Below are positions 21,766-30,955 of a stretch of 33,020 nt of DNA, in pieces. The stretch comes from Clostridiales bacterium (GTDB taxonomy: Bacteria; Bacillota; Clostridia; Oscillospirales; Oscillospiraceae). The DNA lies in the NCBI GenBank assembly GCA_021201635.1, contig JAJQEM010000102.1, positions 1 through 33,020 of the forward strand, read 5' to 3'. The notes under the pieces are model-generated. The model was not told the origin of the DNA. It saw nothing but the letters and a program-made list of their open reading frames with translations, and did not search any database. The stretch's first letter is position 1. Each line of letters opens with the position of its first letter. Position numbers and translations under genes: made by a program.

Positions 21766-23157
21766 TCAATTTCTTTCCTTTCTGTCTTGATTTTGTATCA
21801 TGATCTGCCAGGCCCCGCTGCCCGGCTGGGAAATCCAATTCGTATCTGTGCCCAGGCCAAGGACGGCAACCACCTGGCCCTCCGCCTCCAGTACCAGGCA
21901 CTGTTCCCGGCGCTCCCGGGGGATTTTCTGCTCAATGAGCAGCTTTTTCAGCCGCTTCCGGCACTGTCCGGGCAGCTGGATCCGGTCTCCCGGCTGCCTT
22001 GGCCGAAGGAGCAGCGCTCCCTCCGGGGGGCGCAGATAAAGGCTCCCGGCCTCCGGCCTCTCCGGGCAGATGCACACTCGGCACGTCACCGATAGGCCCA
22101 AAGAGGAAAGAACTACTGCCTTCTCCGGTGCCAGCTCCACCGGCTCAATTTTACAGTCAGCCGCTTTTTTCTCCGTGACAATCAGCCGTTCATAGACCCG
22201 CAGGCCCCGCAATCCTGCGGTCAGATCACACTGAGCAGAAGGGTCCTCCCCTGCCGCCAGTGTCAGCAGCCGCCGTCGCTGCTCCCAAGGCAGCACCGCT
22301 CCCGGGCGCACCGTCTCCGCCATCTGCTGCACCAGCCGCAGAGCGACGGCCTCTGGCTGGTCCAGGAGGTCGTCAATAGAGACGGACATCCCCTCCGGCT
22401 CCTGCCGGAGCAGCAATGCACCCTGCTCCTGGGCCAGACCGGAGAGACATTCCTCGTCCAGCCGCAGGCTCTCCGCCGTCCGGCCCAGGGCGGAGACAAG
22501 ATTGGGGTTCCGCTCCTGCAATAACGGCATGACCTGGTGCCGGACAAAGTTGCGGGTATAGGCGGTGTCGCAGTTGCTCTCGTCCTCCCGCCAGGAGACA
22601 CCATTGTCCCGGGCGTAGACGGTCAGCTCCTGCCGGGTGACTTCCAGCAGAGGGCGGATGAGCTTTCCCCGTCTGGGCGGGATGCCCCCCAGCCCCCGGA
22701 GGCCGGAGCCCCGGAGCAGATGGAGCAGCACCGTCTCGGCGTTGTCCTCCGCCTGGTGGGCGGTAGCAACCCAGTCCGCCCCCAGCACCTCGGCACAGTC
22801 CTCCAGAAAGGCATAGCGCAGGACTCGGGCGGCCTCCTCGGTGGTCTCCCCCGTCTCCCGTACCCGGGCGGGCACGTCTCCCCGCCCGGTGCGGACGGGG
22901 ATGTCCCGCTCTCTGCACCAGCTACAGACAAAATCGACGTCCTCCGCCGCAGTCTCCCGGAGGCCGTGGTCAAAGGTGGCCGCCGTCAGGGCAAAGTCCT
23001 CCCACTGGCTCCACCGCCACAGCAGATGGAGCAGGGCCATGGAGTCCACGCCCCCGGAGACAGCGCAGAGGACAACGTCTCCCCGCTCCAGAGGAAACCC
23101 CATCCGGTGGCAGTACGCCTCCACACGACGCTCCAGGCTCACTCCTGATGCTTCCAT
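21766..23157 (-). CDS. tilS: tRNA(Ile)-lysidine synthetase
   Basis: PP-loop CAVSGGVDSMALLHLL; FDHGLR; ATAHQAEDNAETVLLHLLRGSG. Likely start at the internal Met (MEASGVSLERR), overlapping dnaB by 19 nt. Confidence 0.93.
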   Translation of the reverse strand: MEASGVSLERRVEAYCHRMGFPLERGDVVLCAVSGGVDSMALLHLLWRWSQWEDFALTAATFDHGLRETAAEDVDFVCSWCRERDIPVRTGRGDVPARVRETGETTEEAARVLRYAFLEDCAEVLGADWVATAHQAEDNAETVLLHLLRGSGLRGLGGIPPRRGKLIRPLLEVTRQELTVYARDNGVSWREDESNCDTAYTRNFVRHQVMPLLQERNPNLVSALGRTAESLRLDEECLSGLAQEQGALLLRQEPEGMSVSIDDLLDQPEAVALRLVQQMAETVRPGAVLPWEQRRRLLTLAAGEDPSAQCDLTAGLRGLRVYERLIVTEKKAADCKIEPVELAPEKAVVLSSLGLSVTCRVCICPERPEAGSLYLRPPEGALLLRPRQPGDRIQLPGQCRKRLKKLLIEQKIPRERREQCLVLEAEGQVVAVLGLGTDTNWISQPGSGAWQIMIQNQDRKERN

Positions 23158-24500
23158 TCCCGGTTGGCGAAGGTGGTAAACTCCGGCAGCCACTGCACCA
23201 TGACCTTGCCCGTCTCTCCGTGACGGTTTTTGGCCACGATGATCTCCGCCTGGTTCTTGTATTCGCTGTTTTCGTTGTAATAGTCGTCCCGGTAGATGAA
23301 CATGACCTCGTCGGCGTCCTGCTCAATGGCGCCGGACTCCCGGAGGTCGGAGAGCATGGGCCGCTTGTCCGCCCGGCCCTCGTTGGCACGGGAGAGCTGG
23401 CTCAGGCAGAGCACCGGCACATTCAGCTCCTTGGCCATGATCTTCAGCGCCCGGGAGATGTCAGAGACCACCTGCTGACGGCTCTCACTGGCGTAATTCT
23501 GCTTGCCCCCGGAGGAGGTCATGAGCTGGAGGTAGTCGATGACCACCAGGCCCAGGTTTTCCACCCGCCGACACTTGGCGTTCATGTCCGCCACAGACAG
23601 CATAGGGTTGTCGTCGATCAAAATAGAGGTGTTATTCAGGCTCCGGCAGGCCAGGGTCAGCTTCTCCCAGTCCTCCTCCTCTAGCTGTCCGGTCATCAGC
23701 TTCTGGCTGGGAATGAAGGACTCGCTGGAGATGAGGCGCATGACCAGCTGCTCCCGGCTCATCTCAAGAGAGAAGAACACCACCGATTTGCCGGAGTGCT
23801 TCCCCGCCTCCAGCAGGATGTTTAACCCCAGAGAGGTCTTGCCCATGCCGGGACGCCCTGCCAGCAGCACCAGGTCGGAGTTGCCCAGGCCGGAGATCAT
23901 CCGGTCCAGGTCGGTCAGGCCGGTGGAGAGACCGGGGACCACGCTGTCCGACTCGGACAGCTCCCCGATGCGGGCATACACGTCCGCCGTCACGGCGGAG
24001 ATGGGGATCAGCCCTTGGGCGGCTCTGCCGTTGCGGATGGCGTAGATCTTCTGCTCCGCCGCCTCCAGCACGTCCGACCCGGTGCCGGTGCCCTCGTTCA
24101 CCAGTCCTGTGATCTCCTCCGCTGTCTCCGCCACCCGGCGGAGCAGGGACTTATCCCGGACAATCTCCACATACTCCATGACGTTGGCGGCGGTGGGGGT
24201 CACCTCCATCAGCTGGAGCAGAAAGGCCCGGGTAGTGCCCTCCACATAGGTCCCGTCCTGGCGCATCTGCTCCTGAACCGTCACCGGGTCGATCTTTTTG
24301 GACAGGGAGAACATGGAGTAGATGGCCTCATAGACCTCTAAATGCTGCTTGACGTAAAAGTCCTCCGGTCTCAGCTTTTCGATGACCTGGGGGATACAGC
24401 GGCTGTCGATGAGCATAGCCCCCAGCACCGCCTGCTCTGCGGCGTCGGAGTGGGGCATCTGTCGGCTCAACAGTTCATCCAGTTCGGGCAATGGTATCAC
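23139..24500 (-). CDS. dnaB: Replicative DNA helicase DnaB
   Basis: MPHSDAAEQAVLGAMLID, Walker A LAGRPGMGKTSLGLNI, VVIDYLQLM and LSQLSRANEGRADKRPMLSDLRESGAIEQDADEV. Start ambiguous: GTG at 24500 abuts AAGGAA, TTG at 24491 has better spacing. Confidence 0.95.
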   Translation of the reverse strand: MIPLPELDELLSRQMPHSDAAEQAVLGAMLIDSRCIPQVIEKLRPEDFYVKQHLEVYEAIYSMFSLSKKIDPVTVQEQMRQDGTYVEGTTRAFLLQLMEVTPTAANVMEYVEIVRDKSLLRRVAETAEEITGLVNEGTGTGSDVLEAAEQKIYAIRNGRAAQGLIPISAVTADVYARIGELSESDSVVPGLSTGLTDLDRMISGLGNSDLVLLAGRPGMGKTSLGLNILLEAGKHSGKSVVFFSLEMSREQLVMRLISSESFIPSQKLMTGQLEEEDWEKLTLACRSLNNTSILIDDNPMLSVADMNAKCRRVENLGLVVIDYLQLMTSSGGKQNYASESRQQVVSDISRALKIMAKELNVPVLCLSQLSRANEGRADKRPMLSDLRESGAIEQDADEVMFIYRDDYYNENSEYKNQAEIIVAKNRHGETGKVMVQWLPEFTTFANREWKHQE

Positions 24501-24534
24501 TTCCTTGAAAACGAAGGCTTTCCCGGCCTCCGGC

Positions 24535-24682
24535 GGGGTACTTTTCCCCCAGGAAAAGTACCCAAAAGCGGCTCAGGGCTTTGCCCCGAGACCCCGCTCT
24601 ATAGCGGGACGGCCCCTGCGGTGGCTCGACGTTGCGTCGGTCAGAGAACCCCCTACAGAAGCCGGGCGGGGCAAAGCCCCGC
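24535..24682. repeat. Multi-hairpin intergenic cassette (five tandem inverted repeats) between rplI and dnaB
   Basis: GGGTACTTTTCC-CCCA-GGAAAAGTACCC; CTCaGGGC-TTT-GCCCcGAG; CCCGCT-CTAT-AGCGGG; CGAC-GTTGC-GTCG; GCGGGGC-AAA-GCCCCGC. Confidence 0.75.
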
Positions 24683-24726
24683 ATTGATTTGCCTATTTCC
24701 GGCTGGTGTGTGGTTGGTAGAACTCC

Positions 24727-25170
24727 TTAAGCCTCCTCCACGAACACATAGACGATGCCGGAGACCTCATACCCCAGCTTGGCCTTCACCTGGTATCCGC
24801 CAAAGGCCTTGATGGGATCGGACTGGAGGCTGGTCTTGGGCACATCCACCCCGTATTGCTCCTTCAGGGCAACGGAGATCTCCTTGGTGGTGACGCTGCC
24901 GAACAGCCGCCCGCCGGAGCCGGCCTTGGCCTTGACGTGAACCGGCATATCCTTCAGCTTCTCCGCCAGTTCCAGAGCGGCGGCCCGCTCCCGGGCCTCC
25001 TTCTCCAGACGGGCCTTTTCCTGCTGCTTCATGGTGTTCACATTGTCCGCCGTGGCGGTCACCGCCAGCTTCCGGGGAATGAGGAAGTTCCGGGCGTATC
25101 CGTCGGAGACCTCCACCATCTGGCCCTTTTTGCCCTGTCCGGCGACGTCCTTTTGCAGTATAACTTTCAT
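24727..25170 (-). CDS. rplI: 50S ribosomal protein L9
   Basis: 147 aa; MKVILQKDVAGQGKKGQMVEVSDGYARNFLIPRKLAV. Confidence 0.97.
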   Translation of the reverse strand: MKVILQKDVAGQGKKGQMVEVSDGYARNFLIPRKLAVTATADNVNTMKQQEKARLEKEARERAAALELAEKLKDMPVHVKAKAGSGGRLFGSVTTKEISVALKEQYGVDVPKTSLQSDPIKAFGGYQVKAKLGYEVSGIVYVFVEEA

Positions 25171-25208
25171 ATTCTGTACGTTCCTTTCTGGTGTCCTGTT
25201 ATGGGAAA

Positions 25209-27188
25209 TCAGCTCTCATAATACTTGTCGATGGCCTGGAGCAGCCGCATGAGCGTATCCTGGAGGGTGCTGTTGTGTACCTGCGCCCCTGCCGCCGCTG
25301 CGTTTCCGCCGCCGCCCAGCATCTCCAGGATGTACTGGACGTTGACCTCCCCCACGCTGCGGCCACTGATGATGACCGTGTCCCCGTCGGGGTAGAGCAC
25401 GAAGGAGGCGTCCGCCCCGGCCACGTTGAGCAGCTCGTCGGCGGCCTGGGCTGCGATGACCCGGCTCACCTGGTTGGGCACCGCCGCCACGGCGATGTCC
25501 CCATGGACCATCTTGGCCATGCGCAGCACATCGTACTTGGCGATGGTGTCATCCAGATTGTTCTGGAACAGCTTTTTGACCTCGGTGGTATCCGCCCCCC
25601 GGCGGCGGAGGAAGGCCGCCGCCTCAAAGGTGCGCCCCCCGGTGCGGAGGGTGAAGTTCTTGGTGTCCAGCACGATGCCCGCCAGCAGGGCCTCCGCCTC
25701 GGCCCGGAGGAGATCGGACGGCTCGATAAGATACTGGATCATCTCGGTCACCAGCTCACAGGCGGAGGAGGCGTAGGGCTCGTGGAAGTTCAGCGCCGCA
25801 TTGGAGATATAGTCCGCCGCCCGCAGATGGTGGTCGATCACCGCAATCTTGGAGGCGGATTCCAGCACGTCTCTGGCGATGACCTGCTCCGGACGGTTAG
25901 TGTCCACCACCACCAGCAGGGATTTGTTGTTCAGCCGCAACATGGCCTCCTGACTGGTGATGAACCTGCCCTCATACTCCGGGAGCTGGGAAATGCGTTT
26001 TTTCATGAGGGAGCCAGGGTAATAGGTGGGCTCCTCGATGATATAGGCCGGGACACCCTTGTGCCGGGCTATGGCGCAGATACCGATGGAGGCGCCTACG
26101 GCGTCCAGGTCGGCAAAGTGATGCCCCATGACGAACACCTCCGAGCTGGTGTGGAGCAGCTCGTTGAGGGCATTGGACATGACCCGGCTCTTGACCTTGG
26201 TGTGTCGCTCCGTCTCCTTGGTCCGACCTCCATAGAACTCGAAGTTGAAGCGGTTTTTGATGACCGTCTGGTCGCCGCCCCGTGAGAGGGCCATCTCAAT
26301 GGCCAGACTGGCAAAGTCCATCATCTCTCCAAAGCTGGCGTCCATGCCGATGCCAATGGAGAGGGTGGCGCTGACTCCGTTGGGGCTGACCACCTTGTGT
26401 ACGGCGTCCAGCACGGAGAATTTTCCCTGCTGAAACTGCTCCAGATACTGCTCCTCAAAGATGCAGAGATACCGATCCCGGTCGTACCGGCACAGCAGCC
26501 CTCCGGAGGGCTGGAGCCAGGCGTTGATCTCGTCCTCCACCGAGGAGCGAAGGGAGCTTCTGGCCTTGTCGTTGGTACTGCGGATCAGGTCCTCATAGTT
26601 GTCGATGAGCAGGATGGAGACCACCGGCTTGGTGGCAAAGAACTGCTCCCGTACCCGGGCCAGAGAGGTAATGTCGATCCAGTAGGTAGTGGCCAGCAGG
26701 GTCTGGTTTCCCTCCCCCGAACGGGAGACGTGGCCGAACACCATGTAGCTCTTTCCGTCGATCTTGTACTCTGTGGGACATTCCGTCTTGCCGTCCAGCA
26801 GCCATTTGGTGGAAAAGCCGGGAACGACGGCGTCAATCTTGGTGTCAAACAGGTGCTCCCGGTCCCCGGTGATCTTCAAAAACCGGTCATTGGACCAGAT
26901 GACATCCCCGGTGTCCGGCTGAAAGATGACCATAGGGAGAGGGGAGTTGACCATGGTGTCCTTGCTGGCGGCGTCGATGTGGTTTGTGACCCGGGCAATG
27001 TACTTGGCCATCTCCTTCCGGCGACGGTTCCGGACGATCAGGTAATAGATAAACAGCAGCAGCACCAGGCCTAGCTCGATCAGGCCCAGCTGGAGCTGAA
27101 AATAACAGGTGATCCCGGCAAATACCGCCAGGAAAAACAGGTAGAGCCTGACCTTTGGCTCCAGGATACGGTTCAGCTTCTGGTTCAC
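25209..27188 (-). CDS. gdpP: GdpP-like cyclic-di-AMP phosphodiesterase (TM - PAS-like - degenerate GGDEF - DHH/DHHA1)
   Basis: Two TMs, DHH motifs VMGHHFADLDAVGASIGI, VVDTNRPEQV, IAVIDHHLRA and SACELVTEMI; upstream of rplI-dnaB as in many Firmicutes. Confidence 0.9.
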   Translation of the reverse strand: MNQKLNRILEPKVRLYLFFLAVFAGITCYFQLQLGLIELGLVLLLFIYYLIVRNRRRKEMAKYIARVTNHIDAASKDTMVNSPLPMVIFQPDTGDVIWSNDRFLKITGDREHLFDTKIDAVVPGFSTKWLLDGKTECPTEYKIDGKSYMVFGHVSRSGEGNQTLLATTYWIDITSLARVREQFFATKPVVSILLIDNYEDLIRSTNDKARSSLRSSVEDEINAWLQPSGGLLCRYDRDRYLCIFEEQYLEQFQQGKFSVLDAVHKVVSPNGVSATLSIGIGMDASFGEMMDFASLAIEMALSRGGDQTVIKNRFNFEFYGGRTKETERHTKVKSRVMSNALNELLHTSSEVFVMGHHFADLDAVGASIGICAIARHKGVPAYIIEEPTYYPGSLMKKRISQLPEYEGRFITSQEAMLRLNNKSLLVVVDTNRPEQVIARDVLESASKIAVIDHHLRAADYISNAALNFHEPYASSACELVTEMIQYLIEPSDLLRAEAEALLAGIVLDTKNFTLRTGGRTFEAAAFLRRRGADTTEVKKLFQNNLDDTIAKYDVLRMAKMVHGDIAVAAVPNQVSRVIAAQAADELLNVAGADASFVLYPDGDTVIISGRSVGEVNVQYILEMLGGGGNAAAAGAQVHNSTLQDTLMRLLQAIDKYYES

Positions 27189-27248
27189 CCGTCTCTCTCC
27201 CTTCCTGCCCGCTCCGTCCGAATGGGCAGCTTCCCATTATATGTCCAA

Positions 27249-27277
27249 ATTATGGCACAACAGAGCAGAAATTGCAA
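27249..27277 (-). promoter_or_regulatory. Promoter for the gdpP-rplI-dnaB block
   Basis: Minus strand TTGCAA-N17-CATAAT upstream of the gdpP start. Confidence 0.5.
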
Positions 27278-27480
27278 GCACAACCGGACAGGATTCCCAA
27301 AATGAGAGGAAGTCCGTGCGTCAAATCCCAGGCTGCCCACCCCGGTTATTCACAAATCGTTCCCAAACTTCTCACAAATTCTTCATGCACTTCCTCGCCC
27401 TCTCTGGTATACTTCTCATTGTCAGGAACGAAGCATTCAACAAACATCCTCCTTTCTTTTCTCTCTCTTTTTTCTCTCAA

Positions 27481-27524
27481 CCCGCAGCCCGACAGGCGAA
27501 AGCCTGCCGGGCTGCGGGCGTTTT
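27481..27524 (+). terminator. Strong GNRA-capped hairpin / terminator in the gdpP-MATE intergenic region
   Basis: CCCGCAGCCCGaCAGGC-GAAA-GCCTGcCGGGCTGCGGG, then CGTTTT; 17 stem positions with one mismatch. Confidence 0.7.
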
Positions 27525-27539
27525 CGGGGCAGGGGGTGA

Positions 27540-27568
27540 TTGACAACTTCATTTCGACCTGCTATGAT
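27540..27568 (+). promoter_or_regulatory. Sigma70-type promoter for the MATE gene
   Basis: TTGACA-N17-TATGAT. Confidence 0.75.
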
Positions 27569-27576
27569 ATGCCATA

Positions 27577-27680
27577 AACCGGCAGGTCGCCATGAGGTCC
27601 TGCCGGTTCCATGACGCAAAATTGATTTTGACCCATGGGAGGGTCACAACAGGGAGAGCGGCTGACAGGCTGTTCTCCCC
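27577..27680 (+). promoter_or_regulatory. Structured 5' UTR of the MATE transporter (three consecutive hairpins)
   Basis: AACCGGCAGG...CCTGCCGGTT (27577-27608); TGACCC-ATGGGA-GGGTCA (27629-27646); GGGAGAGCGGCT-GACA-GGCTGTTCTCCC (12 pairs including GU). Confidence 0.6.
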
Positions 27681-27707
27681 CATCTGAGCGAGAGAGGAGT
27701 TATTTTC

Positions 27708-29090
27708 GTGGCTGCGTCAAAATCATCCGATCTGATGACCTCAGGCCCCATTGGCCGCAAGATCGTCACCTTCGCCTTTCCTATTTTTCTGGGCTATCTG
27801 TTCCAGCAGTTTTACAATGTGGCAGATTCCCTTATCGTGGGTAATCTGCTGGGAAACAGTTCCCTGGCGGCGGTCAGCTCCACCGGGAGCCTGACCTTCC
27901 TGCTGGTGGGCTTCTTTATGGGCCTGGCCAGCGGTGAGGGAGTGGTCATCTCCCACTATTTCGGCGCAGAGGATGAGACGGAGCTACGCCGGGCCGTCCA
28001 CACCGCTCTGGCCTTCGGCATCGCCTCCGGCCTTGCCGTCACCGTGATCGGCGTGCTGCTGGCGCCCCAGATCCTGCTGTGGATGAGCACGCCGGAGGAG
28101 GTGCTGGAGGAGGCCACTGCCTATATTCAGACCTACTTTGCCGGGGCGCTGGGCATGGTATTCTACAACACCTGCACCGGCATCATGCGGGCGGTGGGAG
28201 ACAGCCGCCATCCCCTGCAATACCTCATCATCTCCTCCGGGCTCAACGTGGTGCTGGATCTGGTCATGATCGCCGTGCTTCATCTGGGAGTGGGCGGGGC
28301 CGCTCTGGCCACCATTCTCGCCCAGTTCATCAGCGCATTCCTCTGTCTGTGGCGGCTGGTGCGTGTGAAGGAGGTATATCAGGTCCGGCTCCGGGAGATT
28401 CGGTTCCACTGGGATATGCTGAAACAGATCGTCTCCAACGGCCTCCCCGCCGGGCTGCAAAACTCCATCATCTCCATCGGCAACGTGGTGGTGCAGTCCA
28501 ACATCAACGCCTTCGGCGAGATGGCGGTGGCGGGCTACGGAGCCTACACCCGCATCGACGGCTTCGGCTTTATCCCCATCACCAGCTTTACCATGGCCCT
28601 GACCACCTTTGTCAGCCAGAACCTGGGTGCCGGAGAGTATGAGCGGGCCAAAAAGGGCTCCCGCTTCGGCATCATCTGTTCTGTGGCCCTGGCGGAGGTG
28701 GTGGGCGTCATCATCTACGTGACCATCCCCGTGCTCATTGGGGCCTTTACCCGGGAGGAGGAGGCCATCGCTTATGGCGTCCAGTGGGCCAGGATCTGCA
28801 CTCCCTTCTATTTCCTGCTCTCCTTTAGCCACTGTGTCTCCGCCGTTCTCCGGGGCGCAGGCCGGGCAGTGATCCCCATGTTTACCATGATGGCCTACTG
28901 GTGCTTCGTCCGGGTGGGCTTCCTCACCGTCATGGTGCCTATCACCCAGTCCTTCACCACCGTCAGCTGGGTCTATCCCCTGACCTGGCTGCTCAGCGCC
29001 GTCACCCTGGGCATCTATTACCTCAAGGTGGACTGGCTCCACGGCAGTCACCGGGTCCGTGGGCTGAGTCGGGCCACTGGAACGAACTGA
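27708..29090 (+). CDS. MATE family efflux transporter
   Basis: 460 aa, 12-TM-type; FPIFLGYLFQQFYNVADSLIVGNLLG and MRAVGDSRHPLQYLI; GTG start with GAGGAG upstream. Confidence 0.95.
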   Translation: MAASKSSDLMTSGPIGRKIVTFAFPIFLGYLFQQFYNVADSLIVGNLLGNSSLAAVSSTGSLTFLLVGFFMGLASGEGVVISHYFGAEDETELRRAVHTALAFGIASGLAVTVIGVLLAPQILLWMSTPEEVLEEATAYIQTYFAGALGMVFYNTCTGIMRAVGDSRHPLQYLIISSGLNVVLDLVMIAVLHLGVGGAALATILAQFISAFLCLWRLVRVKEVYQVRLREIRFHWDMLKQIVSNGLPAGLQNSIISIGNVVVQSNINAFGEMAVAGYGAYTRIDGFGFIPITSFTMALTTFVSQNLGAGEYERAKKGSRFGIICSVALAEVVGVIIYVTIPVLIGAFTREEEAIAYGVQWARICTPFYFLLSFSHCVSAVLRGAGRAVIPMFTMMAYWCFVRVGFLTVMVPITQSFTTVSWVYPLTWLLSAVTLGIYYLKVDWLHGSHRVRGLSRATGTN

Positions 29091-29136
29091 AGCCCATCGG
29101 ACAAGCCATCGTAAGCGGCACAAAAGCGAACCATAC

Positions 29137-29176
29137 AAAAGGACCGGAAATCGAAAGCCACGATTTCCGGCCCTTT
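29137..29176. terminator. Bidirectional terminator between convergent MATE and ABC genes
   Basis: AAAGGaCCGGAAATCG-AAAGCCA-CGATTTCCGGcCCTTT. Confidence 0.75.
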
Positions 29177-29203
29177 CATTCGTCATATCCTCCCAGCGAG
29201 CTC

Positions 29204-30814
29204 TTACCCCTGTTCAGCTGTCGCCAGCTCGAACACCCGGTCAAACTGGTTCTTCCGCTCCTGGCTGAGGTGATGGCTGACTAGAATCAGCGTCAGCTCC
29301 CGATTGGCCAGCAAGCTTCTCTCCACCAGGTCGGCATTTGTCTGGTCAAGGGCGCTGGTTCCCTCGTCCACCAGCAGGATGGAGCGGGCGTGGATCAGCG
29401 CCCGGGCGATGGCGACCCGCTGCTTTTGCCCGCCGGAGAGGTTTGCGCCGCTCTCTCCCACAATCGTATCCAGACCGTCCGGCAGCTGGGCGAGGTCGCC
29501 CTCCAGGGCGCTGTTCTGCAATGCCCCATGGAGCTGCGCATTCGAGAACTCTTCTCCCAGCATGATGTTGTCCCGGATAGAGGTATTGAACAAAAAGACA
29601 TCCTGTTCAATGTAGCTCATCTGCCGTTGGAGCTGCTCCGGCGCATACTCCCGGATAGCCCGTCCATCCATGCGGACGGCGCCCTGCTCATCCGGGAGCC
29701 ATCCGAGCAGCAGCTTCAGCAGGGTGGACTTTCCGCAGCCGGACGGACCGGTCACGGCATACTTTCCTCCCTTTTGAAATTCCATGGACAGATTTCTGAG
29801 CACGCAATGGGAGCCATAGGAAAAACTCAAATGCTCCACGGTGATGGAATCCTGCATTTGGGGGATGTCGGGGAGCGATGCAGCCGTCTTACCCTCTGCA
29901 TGGGTGGTGATTTTGTCAAAATAAGGCTTGCTCGCTGCGAAGGAGAGGCGGAGATCGGCGAGACGGCTGAGTCCGTTGCTGACGGTGCTGGCCAGATTTC
30001 CGCCGCCCATCAGTGCGGACTGGATGATGACCCCCTGAATGGAGAGTAGACCGATCAAAAAATCGACTGCGAGCTGGCAGAGGACGCTGACTAGGGAAAC
30101 GCCGTTGCTGATCCACGTCTTTCGGACGGACAGCTGACATTTGGGTGATTCGATCTGATCGCTGGCTTTTTCACTCTCCTCCGTAAACTGCTGACTCTTG
30201 CCAAAAAAGCGCAGCACGTCAAAGCCGGAGAGCAGATCCTTCAATCGGCTGACCGCCGCAGCCTGCTGCTCAGAGCAGACGGACCCGAGCCGCTCCATCT
30301 GCTTTTGGAACAATCTGGGGACAGCCATCATAATCACCGCCGCCGCCAGGGAAGCGACTGCCAGGGACCAGTGCAGGCTGACCAGGGCGATGATGCTGAA
30401 AAGAACATCGAAGGTATACATGATGAAATTGAAAAAGGGCTTCCACGCAAGCTGCTCGATTTGATTCACATCATTGGTCAGCCAGGACAGATATTCCCCG
30501 CTGTCCTGATCGTGATACGCCCCGTAATCCCGGCGCAGCAGAGATTCCGTGATGTCACGCCGCACCTGATTGTTCATCTTTCGGACGGCCTGTGCCTGTA
30601 GCGCATTGCGCAGGCCGTCCAGCAGAAGTAGGCCGGCAAAGAGCAGCAGGTCCGCAGCGATCCAGCGGAGAAACTCGCCCATATCAAGATTAACAATTGC
30701 CTGGAAGATCTGAATCAGGAGCAGATTGCCCAGTGTCTGCATGCCACAGATGCAGATATACAGCAGGGCTACGGCTGTGTTGATGCCCTTAAATTTTCTC
30801 AGATAGTACGCCAT
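29204..30814 (-). CDS. ABC transporter, fused permease/ATP-binding half-exporter
   Basis: 536 aa; N-terminal TMs, Walker A TGPSGCGKSTLL, signature LSGGQKQRVAIARAL, Walker B ILLVDEGTSALD and H-loop SHH. No C39 peptidase domain. Confidence 0.95.
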   Translation of the reverse strand: MAYYLRKFKGINTAVALLYICICGMQTLGNLLLIQIFQAIVNLDMGEFLRWIAADLLLFAGLLLLDGLRNALQAQAVRKMNNQVRRDITESLLRRDYGAYHDQDSGEYLSWLTNDVNQIEQLAWKPFFNFIMYTFDVLFSIIALVSLHWSLAVASLAAAVIMMAVPRLFQKQMERLGSVCSEQQAAAVSRLKDLLSGFDVLRFFGKSQQFTEESEKASDQIESPKCQLSVRKTWISNGVSLVSVLCQLAVDFLIGLLSIQGVIIQSALMGGGNLASTVSNGLSRLADLRLSFAASKPYFDKITTHAEGKTAASLPDIPQMQDSITVEHLSFSYGSHCVLRNLSMEFQKGGKYAVTGPSGCGKSTLLKLLLGWLPDEQGAVRMDGRAIREYAPEQLQRQMSYIEQDVFLFNTSIRDNIMLGEEFSNAQLHGALQNSALEGDLAQLPDGLDTIVGESGANLSGGQKQRVAIARALIHARSILLVDEGTSALDQTNADLVERSLLANRELTLILVSHHLSQERKNQFDRVFELATAEQG

Positions 30815-30955
30815 TGCAAATTCCCCGTTTCATACAGACCATGTCGGTTTTGCCTGTACCATTTATATTAGCAGGAGACAAGGCCAATGAACATATCGTT
30901 CTGTGTAATCGATCAGGATTTCCCGTCGGCGTCGTTTCAGCGGCAAGGGCGTATT

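Noticed and set aside
19347-21803. 818-aa plus-strand ORF antisense to ftsH and hpt
   Set aside because: Spans two genes on the opposite strand; shadow ORF composition.
27629-27646. MATE-leader hairpin TGACCC-ATGGGA-GGGTCA as an ANTAR target
   Set aside because: Single hexaloop matches A1/G4, but the next hairpin has a tetraloop and no terminator competes with it, so the two-hairpin signature is not met.
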